DNA of 64,000 nucleotides from Bradyrhizobium murdochi (lineage in GTDB: Bacteria > Pseudomonadota > Alphaproteobacteria > Rhizobiales > Xanthobacteraceae), in NCBI RefSeq assembly GCF_000472965.1, contig NZ_AXAU01000015.1, positions 107,256 to 171,255 on the forward strand, written 5' to 3'. Below the pieces are notes generated by a model. It was not told the DNA's origin. It did not search any database and saw only the letters and a list, made by a program, of their open reading frames with translations. The translations under genes and the position numbers were made by a program. Positions 25,793 through 35,320 of this stretch are shown in pieces; the stretch's first letter is position 1; every line of letters begins with the position of its first letter.

Positions 25793-26616
25793 CTAAGTAG
25801 ACGCAGCTCGGGCGACTCGGCGCCGCGTATTTAGGGCCAAATGGAGGCGCTGTCCCTACCGCCCGCGCTGCTAGCTCAATATAACACCTGATCGTTGATT
25901 CTACCATCGTCCGAGCCCACAAGCAGCTGCCGAGGCTAAAAAAGGGGCCTGAAGATCAAGCTATCGGCCATTCTAGCGATGACCTGACCACCAAGATCTA
26001 GATGGCGTTCGAGGCTTGGCATGTCCCGTGCGGTTCACACCGACTGCCCGGTCAGAGGTGATGCGCAAGCTTAGCCTTGTCCCCTAAACGAATTCCATGG
26101 TTCTGTCGAGAGGATCTGACGAGCACGACGCGGCGCTCGCTTGCGATAAGCTTCGAGCCGCATGGTTCTTCAGTGATGAATGATGATTCGGGAAGCGTTC
26201 GCGAAAAATACGAAAGGATGATCTGATCGGCTTCAAGGTTCGCGACTGTTCACTGGCGAACATCGTCCTTGTGTTGACCGGAGGCCCGGATATTCATGAT
26301 CGCATCTCCGGCATCGCAAAAGGACTCGCAATCCTGTCGAGCTCATCCAAAGAAAATTCCTCCTTATCGGACTACGCGGTGTCCTTCCTCTACATTGCTG
26401 CCAGCGCGAGCCCTCTCGGATCCCCTCGCACGTGCGATGAAGCTCGTCTTACCTGCTCTCTCACCTGAATCTCAGGCAAACCGCAGGTGCTGAATGCAGC
26501 GCTAGACTTTGTCTCGCTCTTGGATGCCCAGCGCCTCTCCATGCTGCGCATCTGCGCCCGCAAGACCAGTACCACAAGAACGGGTGCCCCGCTTGGGGGG
26601 TGGGATGGCCCCCAGA
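25793..26616. other. no recognisable gene
   Basis: About 820 bp with only short frames lacking ribosome sites or family features. Confidence 0.4.
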
Positions 26617-27150
26617 TCATAATAGAAGCTGCTGAACTTTTTGCGTCAAAAGCGGATCATGCAGACATACCGCCCATTCCAGCAGCATCTGGCGCACCGT
26701 GGTCGCCAAGATGCCATGAAGCGCCATCCGATCCAAAGCGAGTGATCGATCCGCGTCGACACGCGTTGCAATAAGGTCCGAGAGGAGGCGTACGTCATAT
26801 CCACGCTCGACCGCCTGCAGTGCGGCAATGAAGATATCTTCTTCGAGCCAACCTCCCCCAAAGAAAATGATACCGGTTTCGCGTGAAGCCAGATTGTCCG
26901 TAAACCGCCGATCGTGCCAAATGGAAAGAGCGTCAACGTCCGGCTGCACCATCGAGTGCACGAGTTGCTGACCCTTTATCCCGAACGGCTGGCATTCGCC
27001 GATGAGGGTCGACGCGACGGCGAACATCTCCAGGCCCGTCTGCAGCAATGAGAAACTGACATGCCGCGGGGCAAGTCCGGCCGAAGCCGGCGTCTCGCCG
27101 CGCGTCATATTGATCAAAACCACCCGACTATGTCGTGGGTCCGCGAGCAT
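26617..27150 (-). CDS. isochorismatase-fold protein lacking the catalytic triad
   Basis: 177 aa. Overall pattern is of cysteine hydrolases: strand 'RVVLINMTRG', 'SIWHDRRFTDNL', 'GIIFFGGGWLEEDIFIAALQAVERGYDVRLLSDLIATR'. The usual Asp-Lys-Cys triad is replaced: Asn14 where Asp is expected, no Lys in the second block, and 'WLEEDI' where the nucleophilic Cys should be. It is therefore likely a non-catalytic binding or regulatory protein. Lies 42 bp downstream of luxI on the same strand and is probably co-transcribed under quorum control. Confidence 0.65.
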   Translation of the reverse strand: MLADPRHSRVVLINMTRGETPASAGLAPRHVSFSLLQTGLEMFAVASTLIGECQPFGIKGQQLVHSMVQPDVDALSIWHDRRFTDNLASRETGIIFFGGGWLEEDIFIAALQAVERGYDVRLLSDLIATRVDADRSLALDRMALHGILATTVRQMLLEWAVCLHDPLLTQKVQQLLL

Positions 27151-27192
27151 TTACGTATCAAATTACTTTTGCTGGATGCTGCTCGCGGGGCA

Positions 27193-27831
27193 TCAGGCGG
27201 CCGCGTCAACAAGATCCGCTGGCACAAGCACGGGGCCATTGACGTCGGCTTGTTCGTACATCCTGTGAAGCGTTTGTTCTGACATGTCGAGAAAGCCGGC
27301 GACCGCCATGGTCGATCCGACCTGCTGCGGAGCAGCGATCCGTCTCAATGGCCAGCGCGCACGGCGGAGAATGCGCTCCATACGTGTATCAGTGACTGTC
27401 ACGATGCTGTCTGCGCGCGCGCCGCGTGCTGCCTCCATCATGGCGGCAAAAAGGATAAACGTTGCGCGATTGAGACTATTGGCCGCCTGCTCCGCAACAA
27501 GACTGGTGTCGACGCAAAAGCGTGAGCTTTCGAGAATTCTTTCGTCAGCCGGCGCTGGCGTCCCGCCGAGCAGAACGGGAAAGGTATCGGCCAACATGGT
27601 TGGTCCGGTCGTCGGAAGCAGACGAACCGAACCAACCGGCTCCCCCGCGTCGGCCATCAGAACGAGATAAGTCGGCCCGAGAGTGTCATACACATCGAGC
27701 TCAAATTCACCCGAGACCGACACTGACCAGTCGAGCCTGTCCTTGAAGACACGGCGCCGCAGCCGATACATCGCCGCAAGTAACTCCAGATGACGACCAA
27801 ATTGAGAGGTGTGAATTGCGATGGCATGCAT
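27193..27831 (-). CDS. LuxI-family acyl-homoserine-lactone synthase
   Basis: 212 aa with an AGGAGG ribosome site. Conserved AHL-synthase residues are visible: 'RRRVFKDRLDW' (R, F, W), 'ELDVYD' (D, D), 'GSVRLLPTTGPTML' (R), 'ESSRFCVD' (E, S, R). Synthesises an N-acyl-homoserine lactone from SAM and an acyl donor; chain type cannot be predicted here. A lux box lies 57-74 bp upstream. Most similar in context to TraI-type synthases controlling ICESym transfer, but that is inference. Confidence 0.92.
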   Translation of the reverse strand: MHAIAIHTSQFGRHLELLAAMYRLRRRVFKDRLDWSVSVSGEFELDVYDTLGPTYLVLMADAGEPVGSVRLLPTTGPTMLADTFPVLLGGTPAPADERILESSRFCVDTSLVAEQAANSLNRATFILFAAMMEAARGARADSIVTVTDTRMERILRRARWPLRRIAAPQQVGSTMAVAGFLDMSEQTLHRMYEQADVNGPVLVPADLVDAAA

Positions 27832-27887
27832 AGCGACCTCCTGAAATTGTCGGGAGGCCTCAAAACCAGAAAGAGAGGTGCTAATCG

Positions 27888-27905
27888 CCTGTCAAATTTT
27901 ACAGG
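27888..27905 (-). promoter_or_regulatory. lux box upstream of luxI
   Basis: CCTGT-CAAATTTT-ACAGG, an 18-bp palindrome with perfect 5-bp arms (extended by A/T at both sides), positioned upstream of the luxI start as expected for a LuxR/TraR-AHL operator creating positive feedback. Confidence 0.85.
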
Positions 27906-28022
27906 TACCTCTTGTTCAATTTGATTACGTTAGACTTTTTTGGACAGAACGCAATACAACATGCCCGGCGCGACGAGCACCAGGTCTGTTGTGCATCTCG
28001 CGAAATGGGAGGGTGTGGATGA

Positions 28023-28751
28023 TTAGGACAACAAACCGCGCCGCAGCGCCTCGGCGACGCATTGAGCAATAGATGCTGCACCTAGTTTGCGGCGCGCGTT
28101 CTCAAGATGAAACACGACAGTTCGCGGTGCAATCTGGACGAGAACCGCGATATCGGCGACAGTTTTTCCGCGCGCGGTCCATGCAAGGCATTGGCGCTCG
28201 CGCTGAGTGAGTTCGCTTGCGGCGAGTTTACTGGCAGAGAGTACGTCAAGTCTGGCGGCGACATAACAATGAAAGTGCAACCCGACGAGGTGTACGAGAT
28301 CCTTCCCGTCGGCCACGAGCCGCTCGGGGTGAAGATCGCGGTCGCCCGTCGCGAGCGTAAATGCAGCCATCCGGCCAAATCCACCCCTGATGGGCACAGT
28401 GATGCCTGATCTAATCCCGAAGGTCGTCGCTTCATCGAAGAACCGGCGCTGCTCGCGATTTCCGGCCAGCGCTGACGCCTCGCCTCCCCAGCTGAACAGC
28501 GCGTGCTCGGCACGCGCGCGGCGTACCACAGGATCGAGCTGCTGATATCCAAGTTGGAAGTACCGGCTGGTCCAGGATTTGGGATATGACGAGATCAACA
28601 TCGGCGTCTCGCCGGTCAATCGCAGGTAGGCAAATCGCTGGAAGCCAAGCCTCTGTGTTAGCCGCGTTGCGACGCGCTCAAATTCATCCTCGCTGGTTGC
28701 GGTTTGGATGGCATCAATAAATTCCTGGAAGATGCATTCGACCGGGCTCAT
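28023..28751 (-). CDS. LuxR-family quorum-sensing regulator
   Basis: 242 aa. N-terminal autoinducer-binding domain with the conserved 'YPKSWTSRYFQLGYQQLDPVVRRA' (W, Y, D contacts to the AHL) and C-terminal HTH 'LTQRERQCLAWTARGKTVADIAVLVQIAPRTVVFHLENARRKLGAASIAQCVAEALRRGLL'. Same strand and immediately upstream of luxI. Presumably binds the lux box at 27888. Confidence 0.92.
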   Translation of the reverse strand: MSPVECIFQEFIDAIQTATSEDEFERVATRLTQRLGFQRFAYLRLTGETPMLISSYPKSWTSRYFQLGYQQLDPVVRRARAEHALFSWGGEASALAGNREQRRFFDEATTFGIRSGITVPIRGGFGRMAAFTLATGDRDLHPERLVADGKDLVHLVGLHFHCYVAARLDVLSASKLAASELTQRERQCLAWTARGKTVADIAVLVQIAPRTVVFHLENARRKLGAASIAQCVAEALRRGLLS

Positions 28752-29168
28752 TCCGGCTCTACCATTTTAGCATAGTCAAACGTGCTTCCTAATGACCCCA
28801 CCACCGCCTTTGGCGAAGAAGCTGCTCGGCTTACCAGGTCGCGCGAGCTCCCGCCAGAACACCCACGGGGTCGAGACCGGCTGGCCGAGGTGGAGGCGAA
28901 CGTAAAGGCCCTGCCCGCGGATGTACCGGCATCATTCTATGCAACCCATTCGGACAGGATCTCGGCGAACTCGGAAAAGCCGTGCGAAATTGTGAGCCCC
29001 GCCAACAGACTAAATTGCAACGCAGCCTTACAACAGCTGAAGAATCTCCTACAATCAATCTTGTTGTGGTTTTCGTCGAAAAATCTTCAATCGCGCGAGA
29101 TAACCGCGCTTTCGTCATCTGGAAAGTATCATTTATGGGATAAATGTTAGAGAATCTAACGCCTGTGC
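28752..29168. other. no recognisable gene
   Basis: About 415 bp between luxR (minus) and the LysR pseudogene (plus); presumably divergent promoters. Nothing else recognised. Confidence 0.4.
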
Positions 29169-30038
29169 ATGCGCAAAATTCCACCTTTCACCGCTCTTCG
29201 TGCCTTTGAGGCATTGTCACGACATGAAAGCTTCTCGCAAGCTGCCGCTGAACTGAATGTCAGCCACAGCGCTGTCAGCCAACAGTTGCGGCTGTTGGAA
29301 GGATATTTCTCTTGTAAATTGGTGCGGAAGGCTGGCAACCGCATTGAATTGACGCCTGCAGCACGTTCTTACGCTTATGATGTACGCAAGAGCCTCGATC
29401 TGTTGGCCGTTGCTTCGGAGGACTTTGCCAGCTCCGGCTCTGCACACTGCATCCGCATCAACGCGACGCCATCGTTTGCGATACGATGGCTGATCCCCCG
29501 TATCGCGGCCTTTCAGCGACGGAATCCGCGTATCGAAATCCGGCTTGAAACCTCTCACACCGATGAGTTCGAGTCGAGCGTCGACCAGAGTGATCTTGTC
29601 ATCCGGTGCTATCCTATGAAAAAGGCCGGATTAGCTTGCCGTCATCTTCTCCATGACGAAGCCGTGGCGGTCGGCTCGCCAGCGCTGCTGTCGGATTGAA
29701 AGTGCGAAGGATTTGAGGCGGAGCCGCTGCTGCACATGAAGAGCCGTATCTCGGCTTGGCCGGACTGGTTCCGTAAGGCTGGTATAGATGTCAGTCAGAC
29801 GCCGCGTGGCCGAGTCTTTGACTACTTCTTCCTCTGCATAGAGGTGGCAATCAATGGCTATGGTATTGCTCTTGTGCCGGAGGCTCTCGTTTCGCTCGAC
29901 ATTGCAGAACGGCGCCTTGGAATTCTTTTTCCTCAATCACGCATCATTGGCTTTGGGTTCTACGGCCTATTTAACCCCTCAGCGCGCTAAGCCAAAACTG
30001 TTGAGCAGTTTATCACATGGCTGACGCAAGAAGACTAG
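29169..30038 (+). pseudogene. LysR-type (GcvA-like) regulator with two in-frame stops
   Basis: The N-terminal HTH is intact ('PPFTALRAFEALSRHESFSQAAAELNVSHSAVSQQLRLLEGYFSCKLVRK') and the effector domain starts normally, but a TGA at 29697-29699 and a TAA at 29988-29990 interrupt the same reading frame. Family-like sequence resumes after each stop: LLHMKSRISAWPDWFRKAGI after the first and AKTVEQFITWLTQED after the second, with the natural end at TAG 30036-30038. Point-mutation decay of a once complete ~290-aa regulator. Confidence 0.85.
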
Positions 30039-30190
30039 CTCCACTTGAAGACGTTGGCTGAAGTTGAGTGGCCCTGGCTGTCCCCTCCTCGCAATAGTAC
30101 TTCGCAGCAACCGGGAACGTCAGGTTGAGGATCGCCCACACGGACCGCGGATATCAGTGTCGCCGCTTTCGTCCACATCTTGCAGAGCTA

Positions 30191-32068
30191 CTACAGCGGT
30201 CGCTTGCTCCCGGCACCACTGCCTCGTAGAGGCACCGGGATAATAAACCAGAACCATGCTGCGAGCTGAACTACAAGGTTGACTGCAAAGGCTATCTGGT
30301 AGCTAACTTCTGGATAATGGCCCTGTTGAGGTGTCCAGTACTGAATCAAGAAACCCACCAGGTACTGGATCAGAAAGGCGCAACCGATGTGAAAGACGTT
30401 GAGCGCCGCGGTGGCACGTCCAGCAAGCTCTTTTGGGAAGAAATCGGCCAAAATCGCGTAGCTAAGGACGGTCGCCGCCCCGCAGGCAGCGACAATCATC
30501 CACGGAACAGATGATGACAAGGGTACTCGCAGGATTACTGCCAATTGGGCTATGAAGAACAGAACTGCGACCAAGCCCAAGAGCGGTCGTGGACCTATCC
30601 CGTGCCGACGAAGCTTTTGAGCCGCAACACCTAGAACCAGGGCGCCCGCACTCGATGCGATTGCCATGAAAAAAAGATTGCGCAGCAATTCCGATCGGTC
30701 CAGGCCCTCGACATCGGCGAACCACTGGGCAGCCCACAACCCCTGTAACGCCCAGGCCGTACCAATGCAGGTCGCAGAGAGCGGCGCCAAACGCCAGAAG
30801 CGCGGGTCTGAATAAATCATTCGTAGTCCAATGGTAGTCCCCTTCGCGGCGAATGACCACGTGCCCGTTGGCACAAGAAGGAAAATTGCAAGGGCGCATC
30901 CAACCGATGCAATGGCTAGGAGCTCAAACAATCCCCGCCAGCCGATCGACCCGAGCAGGTGTTCGGCCGGCAACGTTGCCGTCACGGCCCCAAAGGACCC
31001 CAGCATGATCATTAGGCCATTGAGCAGTGGCACCTGCTCGGCGGGAAACCAGAGAACGACGGCCTTCAATCCGGCCGTCAATGCTGCAGAAGCGCCAAAG
31101 CCGATTAACGCCCGGCCTAGAAGAAGAAGCCAAAAGTTGTCGGAGACGGCAAACAGCGCTGCCCCGGCGGCTGCGGCCATCAGCACGACACTCTGGACTT
31201 TCCGCGGACCGTATCGGTCCACTAATATCCCGATAGGAATTTGGGCGGCCGCGAAGGTCAGGAAGTAGATGGACGTCAGGAGACCGAGGTCGTCGGCACC
31301 CAGACCAAACTCATAGGTCAATGGTGCAGCTATGGTCGCGTTGATGGTGCGAAAGAGAAAAGAAAGATAGTAAGCTGCGACGAAGGGTAAGAAGACGCGT
31401 AAAACTAAAAGCCAATCTGTGGGGAAGGCTCGTGACCGCTGCGGCCCCGTAGCACGCCATGGCGCCAGAAACGGCCGCCATATCGCGCCAGCCATTGTTT
31501 GTTCTGCTCTTGTATCGGGCTCGCGATCGAAGGCTGCGCTTCGAGCAACAGGCGGAGATTGTGGTTTGTTGCCGGGGACAGACGCCGCAACGCCGTTTGG
31601 TTCCTGGTGTGTGGAGCGGGCCGACCCTTCTTGCCTCACCGGTTGTGTTGCAAGATGCGTCGGATCAGTCGAATTCACCCGCTCAATTGTTTCCTTGATA
31701 AGCGACGTTCCTAGATGAACCCGCCTTGTCACCTGTGCAGCAAATTCGTCGAAGCGCGCCAGTCCCAGGGTACAGGCGGCAGGTTGGTCGGCGGCTGCAA
31801 GCGGAGGCGTGACGGCGAGAAGAAATCGAGCCTGAAGCGCAACAGCCTCACTCACAATCCGCAACTCTTGATGAAGCTGCTCGAGGTTCTGGTTGATGGC
31901 GTTCAGCCGGCGATCAACCGAGGGGTCATCGACGTCATGATCTGGCCCGAAGAAATCAGTGAGGGCAGCCTCAATGATCTCCGATTTGGTGGCCCCGGGA
32001 CGTTGCGCTGCGACTGCTAGCCGCGCGGCGACGGGCTCGGAAAGGTAGATAGCGATCCATGACTTCAT
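30191..32068 (-). CDS. CopG-like N-terminal domain fused to MFS transporter
   Basis: 625 aa. Residues ~1-145 match the CopG/ribbon-helix-helix protein usually encoded between traG and trbB in alphaproteobacterial trb operons ('MKSWIAIYLSEPVAARLAVAAQ...TKSEIIEAALTDFF', 'VDRRLNAINQNLEQLHQELRIVSEAVALQARFLLAVTPPL'). A ~70-residue linker follows, then a complete 12-segment MFS permease from about residue 225 (signature 'GILVDRYGPRKVQS'). The frame is open throughout and starts at an ATGA overlap with the upstream hydrolase. Either a true fusion or a deletion product placing the permease under trb-type translation signals. Confidence 0.8.
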   Translation of the reverse strand: MKSWIAIYLSEPVAARLAVAAQRPGATKSEIIEAALTDFFGPDHDVDDPSVDRRLNAINQNLEQLHQELRIVSEAVALQARFLLAVTPPLAAADQPAACTLGLARFDEFAAQVTRRVHLGTSLIKETIERVNSTDPTHLATQPVRQEGSARSTHQEPNGVAASVPGNKPQSPPVARSAAFDREPDTRAEQTMAGAIWRPFLAPWRATGPQRSRAFPTDWLLVLRVFLPFVAAYYLSFLFRTINATIAAPLTYEFGLGADDLGLLTSIYFLTFAAAQIPIGILVDRYGPRKVQSVVLMAAAAGAALFAVSDNFWLLLLGRALIGFGASAALTAGLKAVVLWFPAEQVPLLNGLMIMLGSFGAVTATLPAEHLLGSIGWRGLFELLAIASVGCALAIFLLVPTGTWSFAAKGTTIGLRMIYSDPRFWRLAPLSATCIGTAWALQGLWAAQWFADVEGLDRSELLRNLFFMAIASSAGALVLGVAAQKLRRHGIGPRPLLGLVAVLFFIAQLAVILRVPLSSSVPWMIVAACGAATVLSYAILADFFPKELAGRATAALNVFHIGCAFLIQYLVGFLIQYWTPQQGHYPEVSYQIAFAVNLVVQLAAWFWFIIPVPLRGSGAGSKRPL

Positions 32069-32979
32069 GGAAGCGCTCCGTCGAAATTCAATCGAGCGGC
32101 CGTTGAGTTCTCATGTCCCCAGCCGGACTGTGTCCGCAGGCCGGTATGACCCCAGCTTCCTCGCTCGACCGCGCTGAAGAACGCTTCTATTTGCGCGTTG
32201 AAGGCCGCAGGTTCTTCGAGATTGATGGCATGGCCCGTATTGGGGCACACCCAAATGCCGGCGGCGGGAATTGTGGATTTGAGCATCAGGCCGGTTTCTA
32301 GACATGGCTTGTCTTCGTCACCCACGGTGAGCAGCACCGGGACCGTCATACGTGAAAATTCATCGCGGAAGTTGTGCAAAGACGGTCGCACGGCTTGGCA
32401 CTGGAGCAAGGTATTGGCCATACCCTGCGCCGAATGCTGCTTGAGCCGGTCTACAAACTCCTGCCAGCCCTTCGGATCCTTGTGTTTCAGTTGGATTCGA
32501 GTGAAGTGGCGCGCCATTTTCTCTGCCATGGCATCCATACCTCGCGCCGCCAATGCGCGCGCGAGGACAGACGTGTTCTTCAACCACCTTTCACGATCCG
32601 AGGCTGGAGATCCCGCCCCTGCTCCGGCTGCGACGATCGCGCTGCTCTTTTCGCGGTACCGCAACCCAAACAGCAGAGCAGCATAGGCGCCCATGCTAGA
32701 TCCAACTATGTGGGCGCGCCCGATCGAGAGATCGCGCATGACGATGCCGATGTCTTCCACGGCGACCTCCCAGCCGTATATGGCAGACTCGTCAGGAACG
32801 TCGCTCGGTGGATATCCACGCGCGTTGTAGGCGATGCACCTGTAGCCACGCGAAAAATAACGGATCTGCGCTTCCCAGCTGTGCAGGTCGGATTCGAATT
32901 CATGAACGAAAATGATTGGATAGCCCCGCCCATATTCCTCGAAATACAGCCTTATTCCACCTGAATCGATATAAGGCAT
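32065..32979 (-). CDS. alpha/beta hydrolase
   Basis: 304 aa from ATG 32979, which has an AGGGG ribosome site; longer upstream readings are rejected. Oxyanion strand 'YPIIFVHEFESDLHSWEAQI', nucleophile elbow 'VGSSMGAYAALL' (Ser) and C-terminal catalytic His in 'CPNTGHAINLEEPAAF', with Asp in 'VGDEDKP'. Soluble carboxylester or C-C bond hydrolase. Coupled by ATGA to the CopG-MFS gene, suggesting uptake plus hydrolysis of one substrate. The last ~25 residues (after FFSAVERGSWG) look non-native and may come from the fusion event. Confidence 0.85.
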   Translation of the reverse strand: MPYIDSGGIRLYFEEYGRGYPIIFVHEFESDLHSWEAQIRYFSRGYRCIAYNARGYPPSDVPDESAIYGWEVAVEDIGIVMRDLSIGRAHIVGSSMGAYAALLFGLRYREKSSAIVAAGAGAGSPASDRERWLKNTSVLARALAARGMDAMAEKMARHFTRIQLKHKDPKGWQEFVDRLKQHSAQGMANTLLQCQAVRPSLHNFRDEFSRMTVPVLLTVGDEDKPCLETGLMLKSTIPAAGIWVCPNTGHAINLEEPAAFNAQIEAFFSAVERGSWGHTGLRTQSGWGHENSTAARLNFDGALP

Positions 32980-33116
32980 CGACACCCCTTTTCTTGGAGC
33001 GCCGGCAAGACGTTGCCGCGCATCGAGTGCCGTTGTGGATGAGCAGGGATAAGAATGGAGGTGTCGATTACCGGCGAATCGGATTTCGACACACTTCTCT
33101 TGTCTGACGCGCGAGC

Positions 33117-33335
33117 GTGCCGCCGACCCGGCCCGATTCGGACTACGAAGCCTTCCAGCGAGACATCCTGCAACAGATCGCCGAGGCAACCGCGCTATCC
33201 TACGAGCAGCTCGAGCCCAGACTGATCGCGCCGGCACCGGTGCCGACCTGGCAGAAATGGTATCGCGGCGTGCAAATGCTGATCGATCAGGCTTCCGACG
33301 GCATCGTCAGTGGCCTGTCTCGTTGTCCCACATGA
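33117..33335 (+). pseudogene. fragment resembling lambda-type phage portal protein
   Basis: About 40 residues ('DSDYEAFQRDILQQIAEATALSYEQL') resemble the conserved portal-protein segment in which a capsid subunit lineage reads x-F-x-x-x-x-L-x-x-I-A-x-x-x-x-x-x-Y-E-x-L. No other phage structural gene is adjacent. Interpreted as prophage debris; low certainty. Confidence 0.35.
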
Positions 33336-33669
33336 CCCATCGGCGTACGTGTTCGCCTTTGGTGTTGAACTCGACGTTTTTCCATCGCCTGCCAGCAGAG
33401 GAATAGGTTCTGAACGGATTATCATAGATCGCGTTGGAGTAGCCGATCGGAACGCCCCGCTCGTAAATGATCACTCGCTTGACATGGACAGGAAGCCATA
33501 AGCAGGCGAAGAACGAGCCGGGCGTCTCCGTCGGCAAAATTAGATAGATGGGAGCGATATCGTCGCGGTTGGGGACTTCTTCGACGTAGGTAGCCTTGAA
33601 ATAGTATGCCAGCGAAAAATAGGAGCCCGTCGCCAGGGCGACGGCAAGCGCAATCTTAAACTTCATCAT
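33307..33669 (-). CDS. exported hypothetical protein
   Basis: 120 aa from ATG 33669 (ATG 33666 also possible). N-terminal hydrophobic signal/anchor 'KIALAVALATGSYFSLAYYF', then a soluble domain rich in Tyr and Arg ('VKRVIIYERGVPIGYSNAIYDNPFRTYSSAGRRWKNVEF'). Family not recognised. Its 3' end overlaps the portal-like fragment on the other strand. Confidence 0.5.
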   Translation of the reverse strand: MMKFKIALAVALATGSYFSLAYYFKATYVEEVPNRDDIAPIYLILPTETPGSFFACLWLPVHVKRVIIYERGVPIGYSNAIYDNPFRTYSSAGRRWKNVEFNTKGEHVRRWVMWDNETGH

Positions 33670-34128
33670 TTGCGATCCGGGGGGAACGCATATCGGCGAT
33701 GTAGACAGCCACCACGCCGATTGCGAACAGGACACGTCGCGCAAAACCCGCGGCGCGTCCGATCGCTGCCGATTGCACCAAGGCGCGACATAGTCGCAGC
33801 CCGGCGCATGGTTGCCAGAACCCCAGATCAGTCCGCATAGCGCCAACGCGAGCAACGCCAATGCGGCTACCGATACGATCGATCGCCGACCCGCGCGCTC
33901 GGAAGGTAATTGTCCATCATTGGAAGTTGCCCCAGCAGGTCATTTCGCCCCGATTGATCCCGGAGAAACCGGCTTGGGATGCCGAGGGGACAGGGCGGGG
34001 ACAAATCGTCTCTACCCCGATGTCCCCGCTGATTTGCGGCGAATGACGGCGGGTTCGCGCCGAAATTCACAGGCGGAACGGGGACAAACGCGAATGTCCC
34101 GCTAAAACTCTCGGGGGACCGCGACCAG
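33670..34128. other. debris region with GGGGACA repeats
   Basis: Minus-strand hydrophobic frames around 33650-33860 ('ALLALALCGLIWGSG', 'RRVLFAIGVVAVYIA') look like pieces of a small membrane protein split between two frames. From 33986 to 34101 the heptamer GGGGACA or its complement recurs several times, including the small palindrome GGGACA-N8-TGTCCC at 34081-34100. No intact gene. Confidence 0.4.
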
Positions 34129-34202
34129 CGCGGCCTCGATGGCGATCTCTGAGCGCCGCAACGACCGACCCGCAGCCTCTGGCCCGCAGCGTCAGGGGAG
34201 GA
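34129..34202 (-). repeat. recurring ICE leader element, orphan copy 3
   Basis: Core CGCGGCCTCGATGGCGATC (34129-34147) and GGAGGA box (34197-34202), as in copies 1 and 2, but no gene start follows on the minus strand: the sequence left of about 34110 is unrelated debris. Suggests the associated ICE gene was deleted at a junction there. Confidence 0.65.
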
Positions 34203-34546
34203 TGGCAGGCTGAGCGATCTTTACCTCGCGAGGAATGCCGCCGCTTGGCGGCAGGGCGCGAACGAGCCATGGCGGGTAAGAGCCGGCGAACTTTTTGTGG
34301 CGCGTGATCCGTCAGCAAGAGGCCGCTATGGACGTGGGCGCAAACAGCAGCGGCTTACAGGAACTCATCACCGCCATGATGACAACACCACTCTGCAACA
34401 GTAGCTTAAGGCAGGGCGGCCTTTCTGCGCCGCCCCCGATTCAAAGTAAAAAAACCTCGATCGGACGCGCGTAAAGGCGGGCTTTGGTATTCCAATTGAG
34501 CCTCCGCCCGAGGATTGACCATCAGTGCGAAGCGTTCGGGCCGGCG

Positions 34547-34852
34547 CTACAATTGAGAGGCGTCGACCTCCTCGTCCGGGAAGTTCTCGCCTCCGTCGTC
34601 TGGATCCAGCTCCTTTTCCTGAATCCCCCAGATCTTTGCGTTTTCCGGGTAAGCGTCGATCTCGCCGGAGGTGCGCAAAACGAACGGCGCGTCCGGCCAG
34701 GAGAGCAAGAGCGCCAATTCAGCGCGGGGGCGGCCATGCTCGATCTCGATTACCCTCCAATGCGCTTGGCCAGTGCCGGACTGGTGGAGCTTGAGACGTT
34801 TGCGTCTGTCGCGAATGGTGGCGCCGATGTCGGCTGGGCTTTGTATGAGCAC
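34547..34852 (-). pseudogene. HipB-like antitoxin remnant
   Basis: 101 aa. Begins like HipB/XRE antitoxins ('ADIGATIRDRRKRLKLHQ') and keeps 'EIEHGRPRAELALLL', but the recognition helix between them is shortened and altered, so the HTH is likely non-functional. The C-terminal part (PDDGGENFPDEEVD) is acidic. No hipA follows downstream. Interpreted as a decayed toxin-antitoxin module. Confidence 0.5.
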
Positions 34853-35320
34853 GGCGATCCAAACGTCAGCGTTCGCCTACATCGTCGTATGTCACCACTC
34901 GCTGACAATTGAAATGTAGACGTCCACGTACAATTCCATACGTCCGGACTCGTTGGATCTAGCCGGAAAATCAAGCCGGATCAGACCCTTATGGAATTAA
35001 GTTAAACCTGTGGCGCTCCCCGCGAGCTTTCGCTGCATCAGTGGGGAAACAGGCCCATAGGAGATTTTTTTCAGACAATCTGAACCAGCTCAGGCGAATA
35101 CGGCAAAGGGCGGTGATCGATGGTTATCTCACTGCGGGCTACCTAGCATCTCACTATCTGTCCGAGCGTCCAATGTTCTTCGTAGCCTAAATCGATCGTC
35201 GATGGCATGCCAGTGGGACATAGCCGGACGTGCCATGGTCCGGGTGCGCCCACGCGACGACGCCAACACAGACAAGCGAAAACGAACAGCAGAATCCTTT
35301 TATCCTACGTTTTTGTTTCA
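34853..35320. other. no recognisable gene
   Basis: About 470 bp upstream of the HipB remnant and downstream of the metallohydrolase gene; nothing recognised. Confidence 0.4.

Noticed and set aside
35025..35060. AGCTTTCG string resembling part of a tts box
   Set aside because: Only a short core matches and no type III secretion gene follows.
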